NCBI GenBank assembly: GCA_030141605.1
Contig: JAQGDQ010000127.1
Location: 308,001 to 372,000 of the forward strand
Length of the DNA stretch: 64,000 bases
Direction of reading: 5' to 3'
DNA from: Tubiluchus corallicola
Lineage: Eukaryota; Priapulida; Priapulimorpha; Priapulimorphida; Tubiluchidae
Part shown: piece after piece, positions 57,655 through 64,000 of the stretch
Numbering within the stretch: the stretch's first letter is position 1
How the letters are laid out: each line of letters starts with the position of its first letter
The notes under the pieces: model-generated
What the model was told of the DNA's origin: nothing
Databases searched by the model: none
The model's input: only the letters and a program-made list of their open reading frames with translations
Program-made: the position numbers and the translations under genes

Positions 57655-60141
57655 ATGGATTCTGACAACCAGAACTTACATGAGCTGCTGCAACAGGCTG
57701 AACAGCTCACTGCTGAAATGCATGGTGAGGAGGAGCTGCCCAGAATTCGTCGTAATCTACGACAAATGCTTGATGTTGGTGACAAGATACATGCCAAAAC
57801 GGCCCATACTGTCAGTGACAATTCGGCTAATGTCAAAGCTTCTCTGCTACTTGGCTCAAAGGGATTCGACCTGCCAAAAATTTCTACAAAGTTGGAATCT
57901 CTTAGTGTTGCCAAGACATTTGAACCGCTGGAGCCTTTTCCACTTGCGAATGTACCTGCTTTTTTGCGCAACGAGCGGGAAAATGCAGTATTAGCTCTTA
58001 TTGAGGAATCTAGAAAACAAACCTTTACTGATGTAACGAATAGCTACTATGAAGCTATGGAAAATGAGTGGGAGCAAGATAAGCAGAAAATTCTGAATGC
58101 ACTAATAGGAACTGGTGGAGAATTTCTTTCACTTCCCCAAGAGACTAATATTCCTACTGCAACTGTAGATATGTCTTCAAGAAGCTCACTTAGTAGCATC
58201 GAAATGACTTATGCAAGACAGCTGTACAAATATAATGAAAGTGTCGTTCAAGGTGGAGCCAAGCCGTCATTGGTTAACATGTTCCTTGAAGTAGCACAAG
58301 GTATGGATGACCAAACTGTACTAGAAATATGGAAAATGGTAAGCCACATTACTGAAGTGCCACTTGCCCCTAGCAATGATACCATTGGAATGCGAACAAA
58401 CAAAGATGTGCAAATGGGAATAGTAAGTCAGGCCAGAAAGTATCTGGAAACTAGCTACAGAAAGTATATCCAGAACACTGTTTATAATAATCTACAGCGT
58501 GCTAAACTTAGTGGTATACCTGGTACACTAAACCTCGTCAAAAGTTTTCTTTCAGTGGTTGGTCTCCAGAATCTGGCAGACTTAGGAGAGATTATGTATG
58601 AAGGTCATCCTGTTTGGCCGGTTATATACTACTGCCTGCGTTGCGGTGATGTCCAGGCTGCTTTAAAAGTTGTTAATAGTCTGGCAGAACATTTGGATGA
58701 ATTTCCAACATTTCTACATGAATATGTTGCTAGTCCTTATAGAAAGCTTTCTCCCAACACCGAAGCAAAACTAAAGCTTTTGTATCGCCGTTGTGTACGA
58801 ACCAGTCCCGATGCTTACAAAAGAACAGTCTATTGCATAATTGGCAGCTGTGATCATGGGGATGACCACAGAGATGTAGCAGTTAAAATAGATGATTATT
58901 TGTGGCTGAAACTTAGTCAAGTGCAGTTTCATGTGTCAACGTCACCCTTAAGTGATGTTCTTTCTCTACCTGATCTGCAGAAACAATTGCTGGAAGAATG
59001 TGGAGAAACATACTTTAATGCTTATCAACAACCCTTATTATATTTCCAGGTGTTGTTTTTAACAGGACAAATTGAATCGGCAATTGAGTTTTTATTTCGC
59101 ATGGAAGCATTACGCATTCATGCTGTGCACATTGCTATATCTCTTCATGAACTGAAACTGCTGTTGTTACCATCAGATATTCAAGCCCAATTGTTGTCAG
59201 TAGAGCAAACGGACCAAGCACCAATAAAAAGACTGAATTATGCTAGGCTTATTATGATGTTTACGAGGAAGTTTGAAGCAACTGATCCTCGAGAAGCTTT
59301 GGAGTACTTTTTCGTTCTGCGAGACATGAAGGGTGTCCATGGTGAGAACCTGTTTTTGTCATGTATCAGTGAACTTGCTTTGGAAACGAGAGAATATGAA
59401 CTTTTGCTTGGAAAGGTGGAGTCTGATGGATGTAGAAAGCCTGGTTATATAGAAAAATTCCACAGTGACACAAGAAAGATCATTGAATTTGTATCAAAAA
59501 CTGCTGAAGAGAAAGGTCTGTTTCAGGATTGTGTTCGCTTGTATGACTTGTGCAACCAACATGAGAAGATGCTCGAGATCATGAATAAGCTCCTGAGTCA
59601 AGTAGTTTCTCAGCCGCCACTGCCCATGTCAAACCGAGACTGCCTAAAGTCACTAGCTGTGTCTATAGCAGAAAGATTTAAAAGCCAAGGTCATACGGGC
59701 AGTCCAATAACGGCTGGAGCTTTCTTCTTGTTACTTGATCTGATTACCTTTTTTGATATGTACCATTCAAAGAAGTATGAAGAAGCCATGGATATTATGC
59801 ACCAGTTAAATATTGTGCCCTTTTTATCTGAAGAAGTGGAAGCCAAGATAGCCGGTTTTCGATTGCTTGCAGAAGAAATCAAATCTGTTTTGCCTGATAT
59901 TTTACTAGCGGTAATGGGAATTATTCAGGCTCAGTATAAATCTATCAAGCAGCCTGTTGTGCCAAATCAACCGCATTCTGCATCCAGCTTATTTGCTAAG
60001 GATGATGGTGGAAAGCAAAAGTACATTGATTACTTGAGAAAACAAGCAAGAACATTGATAACATTTGCTGGATTGCTGCCGTATAGGCTGCCTGGTGATA
60101 CTAATGCAAGATTAGTGCAGATTGAAGTGCTTTTAAATTGA
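57655..60141 (+). CDS. NUP93: Nuclear pore protein Nup93 (Nic96 family), single-exon CDS
   Basis: One open frame of 828 residues; human NUP93 has 819. Nup93 is the linker scaffold of the inner pore ring that holds Nup205/Nup188 and recruits the Nup62 complex through its N-terminal helix. Visible landmarks are the N-terminal helix (LHELLQQAEQLTAEMHGEEE), DVGDKIHAK, TFEPLEPFP, RSSLSSIEMTYARQLYKYNE, EGHPVWPVIYYCLRCGD, YKRTVYCIIG, YFQVLFLTGQIESAIEFLFR, TRKFEATDPREALEYFF and the C-terminal RKQARTLITFAGLLPYRLPG followed by NARLVQIEVLLN. The all-helical Nic96 domain spans most of the chain. A GTATTTTTAG acceptor ends 4 bp before ATG, so a 5' UTR intron is likely. Animal NUP93 genes usually have many introns; here the coding part has none and no defects. 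Confidence 0.97.
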   Translation: MDSDNQNLHELLQQAEQLTAEMHGEEELPRIRRNLRQMLDVGDKIHAKTAHTVSDNSANVKASLLLGSKGFDLPKISTKLESLSVAKTFEPLEPFPLANVPAFLRNERENAVLALIEESRKQTFTDVTNSYYEAMENEWEQDKQKILNALIGTGGEFLSLPQETNIPTATVDMSSRSSLSSIEMTYARQLYKYNESVVQGGAKPSLVNMFLEVAQGMDDQTVLEIWKMVSHITEVPLAPSNDTIGMRTNKDVQMGIVSQARKYLETSYRKYIQNTVYNNLQRAKLSGIPGTLNLVKSFLSVVGLQNLADLGEIMYEGHPVWPVIYYCLRCGDVQAALKVVNSLAEHLDEFPTFLHEYVASPYRKLSPNTEAKLKLLYRRCVRTSPDAYKRTVYCIIGSCDHGDDHRDVAVKIDDYLWLKLSQVQFHVSTSPLSDVLSLPDLQKQLLEECGETYFNAYQQPLLYFQVLFLTGQIESAIEFLFRMEALRIHAVHIAISLHELKLLLLPSDIQAQLLSVEQTDQAPIKRLNYARLIMMFTRKFEATDPREALEYFFVLRDMKGVHGENLFLSCISELALETREYELLLGKVESDGCRKPGYIEKFHSDTRKIIEFVSKTAEEKGLFQDCVRLYDLCNQHEKMLEIMNKLLSQVVSQPPLPMSNRDCLKSLAVSIAERFKSQGHTGSPITAGAFFLLLDLITFFDMYHSKKYEEAMDIMHQLNIVPFLSEEVEAKIAGFRLLAEEIKSVLPDILLAVMGIIQAQYKSIKQPVVPNQPHSASSLFAKDDGGKQKYIDYLRKQARTLITFAGLLPYRLPGDTNARLVQIEVLLN

Positions 60142-61625
60142 TTGCAGACTAAATAATTTAAACCTTTTTTCACCAGTTATGGACATGTGTTAACACAGTG
60201 AGTACCAGAATTCAGACTATGCTTATAAAATGAATGTAGTGATAATACAATCTACTTTGAGAAAATTTGCACGCTTTAATTGTAGCTTTAAGCATGGAAA
60301 AAGACAAAAGTGGAATTTAACAGATGAAAATAGCTATAGACCCCTACTTAAATAATTGGAGTGTATTATTATTTAGTATTATGATAGTTTAGTAGTCACC
60401 CAACTATAATCAATTTGGCTATAAAGCAGGACATGGAACGTACGGAACTTTGTGTTTATACACTTAAAGAAGTTATACATTTTTATATGTAAAAAGACAG
60501 TCGTACACATGTATTATTCATGAATACTTCCAAGGCTTTCAACAAGTTATTGCAAACTTTTAAAAATGTTGCTAAAATTCAATTTTCACCAGTAATTGTA
60601 CAAGAGACCATTCTCTTGTATTTGTATTTGCTATGTAAATCTAGTGGGGAGAAGCTGTTGCACTACATATTACTATGCCTAATAGACTAAAATGATCGTG
60701 GGAATCCTCTTCCACTGCCTGATTACCATGTAACTTTTGAAACACCAAAATTTTTTGTAAGAAAAGAAATAATTATTTTCGTGATTACTATTAATTGGTA
60801 AAACGGCAAAGAACTATAATAGCATAAGTCACTGCTGCTGAACCCATAATGTATGATTACTGTCATGTATACAGCAAAAATGCTTACAATTATTGTTGAT
60901 GATAAGCATTAATTTAAGCATTATTTAATTTGCTTACTAGCTGATCTAGTTGTAGACGTTTTCGAGTTGACATGCAACTATGTAGTTATAAGCAACTCAT
61001 TAAACAACGCACTAATTTGTAGGTCGGTTTCTTCTAAAGCACACCAAGTATTCATTGAATATAGTATTGTGATATAATGCTAATTATAAATTGCTCTAGT
61101 TGTACTGACGCTAAATTTGTTTTTGGTGTGAATAGGTTTTTCTGATGCATATTTCTGCTATTTACCGTTTTTGTGAAGCTCTAAGTATTTTTGAAATAAA
61201 ATGGTAATGTAAAACTACTAGTAAACTTCTGCTTCGATCGTTCACATAATACTGAATTAAGGTGAAAAACCAGAAAGTGCGTCAACTGACTGGTTTTATT
61301 CATTATGATATAGTGAAGTGACGATTCTTAAAAAATTGTGAGAGATAGGAAATTATAGTGAATCATTAAAAATTTTAACCTGCAAAAGTAAAAAATAGAT
61401 GCATTAATTTTTATTGGTGTCCAAAAGTCTCGCACCCAAGTAATATCGTGCTTTCCTAAAGTTGATGTGTAGTCCCGTGCCCTGTCCAATTGGCTAATTC
61501 AAGACAAGCTAGTAGCCTAAATATGTGTCTTCCAAATACAGTGCAATGTTTACATGCATGATGTTAGTACTACTGTATAAGTAATGTTTATAAAATTATA
61601 TGTATAGGTTATTTTATTGACCGTA
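60142..61625. other. NUP93 3' flank
   Basis: No exon is visible. The first clear AATAAA on the plus strand is at 61195-61200, about 1.05 kb past the stop, and may be the NUP93 poly(A) signal. The rest is AT-rich without repeat structure that I can name. Confidence 0.45.
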
Positions 61626-61712
61626 CCTACATCAGTCATATTAATATATGCCGACGATACTTGTTTAGTGGCCTCTACCAACGTTTTACAAAAATTGGAT
61701 GATATTAAATGA
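61626..61712 (+). mobile_element. LINE reverse transcriptase YADD fragment
   Basis: The frame reads SVILIYADDTCLVAS, then VLQKLDDIK before a stop. This is the catalytic strand of a LINE reverse transcriptase. The following 100 bp (YIDWKK and FWPTK pieces) may continue the C-terminal part. It is isolated and dead. Confidence 0.65.
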
Positions 61713-62219
61713 CTTGACTATATAGTAAGTAAGCTATATATCGATTGGAAAAAATGAAACCATTTTGGCCAACCAAACATATGTTGCTATTGAAGGACGA
61801 AATCTAGATTGGATTCTTGAGAAATAGGTCTGCAAAGACTGAGTATTCTACAGCATGTCATACTAATACCCTTAGTTTGAGATGCCTATAATGTTTTTGC
61901 TGTACGTGTATGTTGTGTATATCTATCAAATCGTTATTATCATTTTAGTTAAAGTACAAGCACCACGCAAAAGTTGTTTAGAGAATGAGACTGAGTGTAT
62001 GATATAGCCCAGTTTTGCTTTCTTTACAACAGCTACCAAAATATAAAGACATACAAGTGTCAAAATGATGCAAGTAGCTGAAAGGTGAATAAGAGATGAG
62101 TTACTTTCTTTTAAACGGTCGTTTACGTCCTGCGGAGGCGTTTTGATCAAAAACTATAATAAAAAACTAGTTGTGGAAAACGTGAGTAGACCACTTAGGC
62201 TTATTTGTCAGTGATGGTA

Positions 62220-62362
62220 GATTAAATTCAAATTCAATTCAATTTTTTTTATTTGTCTCTCTTAATGGGTTACAAAGTGTATGAAATTAAAGTCAGTAAA
62301 TTATATTAACAAAAATAGAGATGGGGTGGTGAAGGACCAGTGGTCATCGAGCAACCACCCCT
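62220..62362 (-). mobile_element. LINE 3' end with hairpin, copy at 62 kb
   Basis: In minus sense it starts at the stem (GGGGTGGT at 62323-62330 pairing with ACCACCCC at 62354-62361) and ends in a tandem ATTGA tail at about 62225-62245. There is no coding part. The loop keeps GACCA and TGGTC. Confidence 0.65.
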
Positions 62363-62879
62363 ATATAAATATATTATGTCAATTTTTTTTTGTGCTGCTA
62401 TGAATTGTGAATTTAATATTGTCTGAGGAGACAATTTATTCTGTGCAAATAAAATTAAATAATTACAGATATTTTGAAGTTTATGGTGAACAAAATATAA
62501 TTATTGGAAATACAGTTGTGTGAAATGCAGTGTCAATTAACCATGGAATATAAAATAAATTAAATAAACAAAATAAAATAAAAAACACAAATAAGCTGGA
62601 AACGTACGTTACCATAACTTATAGTTAGAAACAAAAACGTTCTGATGTAGCTTTGCAAATTAGCTCAATGAAACCTAGCTGTATGCAATAATAATATTTG
62701 CATCCTTAATATTGTTACCATGCAATAATAATAATAGTGACTGTAATATTAATAATGTTAATAATAAATGCGACAAGAATTTACTACCAGAATGATAATG
62801 TGCTGTTAAGTCTGTTAACATATTATATTCGCCTTCTGATAATTATGTAATTTAGATGAGGAGTAGTGGCATCAATATG

Positions 62880-63062
62880 TATTCATGCATTTACACATGT
62901 ATACACAAAAATACATACACATATATGCACATACATAAGTGTGAACATAAATTAACAAACTGAGTACTAATACTGCCTATCATATAATACTGTATGTACA
63001 CATGTATATGCACACACATACATACACACATGTATTCATACACTCACATATATGCAAACATA
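62880..63062. repeat. CATA/CACA/TATG low-complexity tract
   Basis: Irregular runs of ACATAC, ACACAT and ATATGC, broken by unique sequence at about 62950-62990. Confidence 0.75.
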
Positions 63063-63165
63063 TGTACAATTTTTCTTTTGCTTTGAACTTTTTTGCGTAA
63101 AAATGAGTGGCATGAAATGTGCGGTCGCAGGTGGTTTTCCGAGCGAAGAATTATGATACTGCCAT

Positions 63166-63831
63166 TGTAGGGCGCCGAGTAAACCACTAGCCGAAGTAAG
63201 ACACTTCCGGCAAAACGCATGTGCTAAATTTGCGGAAAAGCAGTGTCGTACATGGGCAGCCCAAGTAGGACACTAGAGATTTCTGTCGAGAATCCAGATT
63301 TATGACATACTAAAATATAAAAGTAAATTTGTTTTAGAAAAAAGTAACTTTATAATAATGATGGATAGTCCTTGACAATTTACAATTTTTTTTACAACAA
63401 TATCATCATTATTATTAGCTCCATTAATATCATCATAATATTAAACTAAGTATCCAATGCTTTAAAGAGAGAAGCTATGTAGGGCACATAACTCGCTAAC
63501 TCGTTTACTTAGTAGAAAACCTACTACTTAGTAGATGTACCTTAAGCAAATGTTGGAATCGCCTAAAAAGTGCGCTTATTTCACTTCAAAGAAGATTAAT
63601 ATTGGCAAAATTATACTAACTCAGAATAAAATTCGTTCATTTTATCAGATGTATAATAAATTATTCAACGTGTATTGACGTGTTCAATTATTATTATTAC
63701 ATAAACAAGGACAACGGACGACGCCAGTACGCTTAACGACTCAATTCGCGACTTGTTTCTAGTGTCCTACTTGGGCAGCCCATGTACGCCAATTGTCCTA
63801 CCTCGGCTAATGAATTACTCGGCGCCCAACC
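63166..63831. mobile_element. Palindrome-bearing TIR element, copy 3 (inverted relative to copies 1 and 2)
   Basis: The left end TGTAGGGCGCCGAGTAAACC and the right end, reversed, GTTGGGCGCCGAGTAATTCA match each other. The flanks are GCCAT and GTCAT, a 5-bp duplication with one mismatch. The interior matches copies 1 and 2 in reverse. Both subterminal regions contain the TGGGCAGCCCAAGTAGGACA or TACTTGGGCAGCCCATGTA motif. It is non-coding. Confidence 0.75.
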
Positions 63832-64000
63832 GTCATAATTATTATTTTCGACCACGTTCGATAGTCATTACTTATTGATAGTTTATTATTATCTATGTAG
63901 TCAAATAACCGTGGTATATTATATTACCGTGTTTCGACTTAAAACTTTTTATCGCTATTGTTATCACAGAGTGTGGATTAGGAAAACGAATTGTTTACTG
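63832..64000. other. Window end, nothing recognised
   Basis: AT-rich sequence with no feature that I can support. Confidence 0.5.

Larger units (their letters stand above)
61713..63165. other. Repeat-bearing gene-free region
   Basis: It contains the LINE 3' end at 62220-62362 and CATA/CACA-rich low-complexity DNA at about 62880-63062. No gene was seen. A minus frame at 61926-62150 (74 codons) has no recognisable features. Confidence 0.45.

Noticed and set aside
57608-57994. Plus and minus frames overlapping the 5' part of NUP93
   Set aside because: They are frame shadows; the Nup93 N-terminus is unmistakable in the main frame.
1-64000. CRISPR arrays, rRNA, tRNA, phage or bacterial operons
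   Set aside because: No regular spaced repeats, no ribosomal sequence and no prokaryotic gene arrangement were seen; the window is eukaryotic. tRNA genes cannot be excluded without a covariance search.

Overview
This is a window of an animal nuclear genome. It is AT-rich, with spliced genes carrying canonical GT..AG introns, long non-coding spaces, microsatellites and many decayed LINEs and inverted-repeat DNA elements. There are no operons, no prokaryotic signals and no rRNA, tRNA or CRISPR that I could recognise. The gene set (TYW5, prohibitin 1, a SOWAH ankyrin protein, a paraoxonase and NUP93) is metazoan. The repeat landscape and compact coding regions suggest an invertebrate, but I cannot name the phylum from sequence alone.

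Layout. 1-2446: gene-free apart from a small MITE. 2447-13566 (minus): TYW5, the JmjC-type tRNA wybutosine hydroxylase, in seven coding exons that join without phase errors into a 317-residue protein. Just upstream, two further splice-bounded exons read in a different frame into the first TYW5 exon and encode a possible small membrane protein overlapping the TYW5 start. 15.8-27.3 kb: repeat-rich block holding an RTE-like LINE tail, a BEL/Pao gag fragment, two copies of an unfamiliar TIR element with palindromes, the 5' half of a CR1-like LINE whose ORF1 carries a PHD finger, and a decayed LINE reverse transcriptase. 27425-28246 (plus): intronless prohibitin 1, followed by a candidate two-exon 43-residue basic protein. 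31252-32544 (minus): SOWAH-family ankyrin protein. 33-38 kb: LINE debris. 38999-52091 (minus): complete nine-exon paraoxonase of 357 residues, with LINEs in its introns. 52.6-57.6 kb: hAT-like elements with exact 8-bp duplications and two TA-flanked MITEs, the last ending about 60 bp before the NUP93 start. 57655-60141 (plus): NUP93 as one uninterrupted 828-codon exon. 60.2-64 kb: 3' sequence, LINE remnants, dinucleotide-rich repeats and a third copy of the palindromic TIR element.

The genes are functionally independent: tRNA modification, mitochondrial membrane scaffold, ankyrin protein of unknown role, secreted or ER lactonase, and nuclear pore scaffold. The strongest unusual signals are (1) the ORF that runs out of frame into the TYW5 start exon, (2) a hairpin shared by five LINE 3' ends whose stem changes in a compensatory way, (3) the 5-bp-duplicating palindromic TIR family, (4) two intronless housekeeping genes beside intron-rich neighbours, and (5) the candidate micro-gene downstream of prohibitin.
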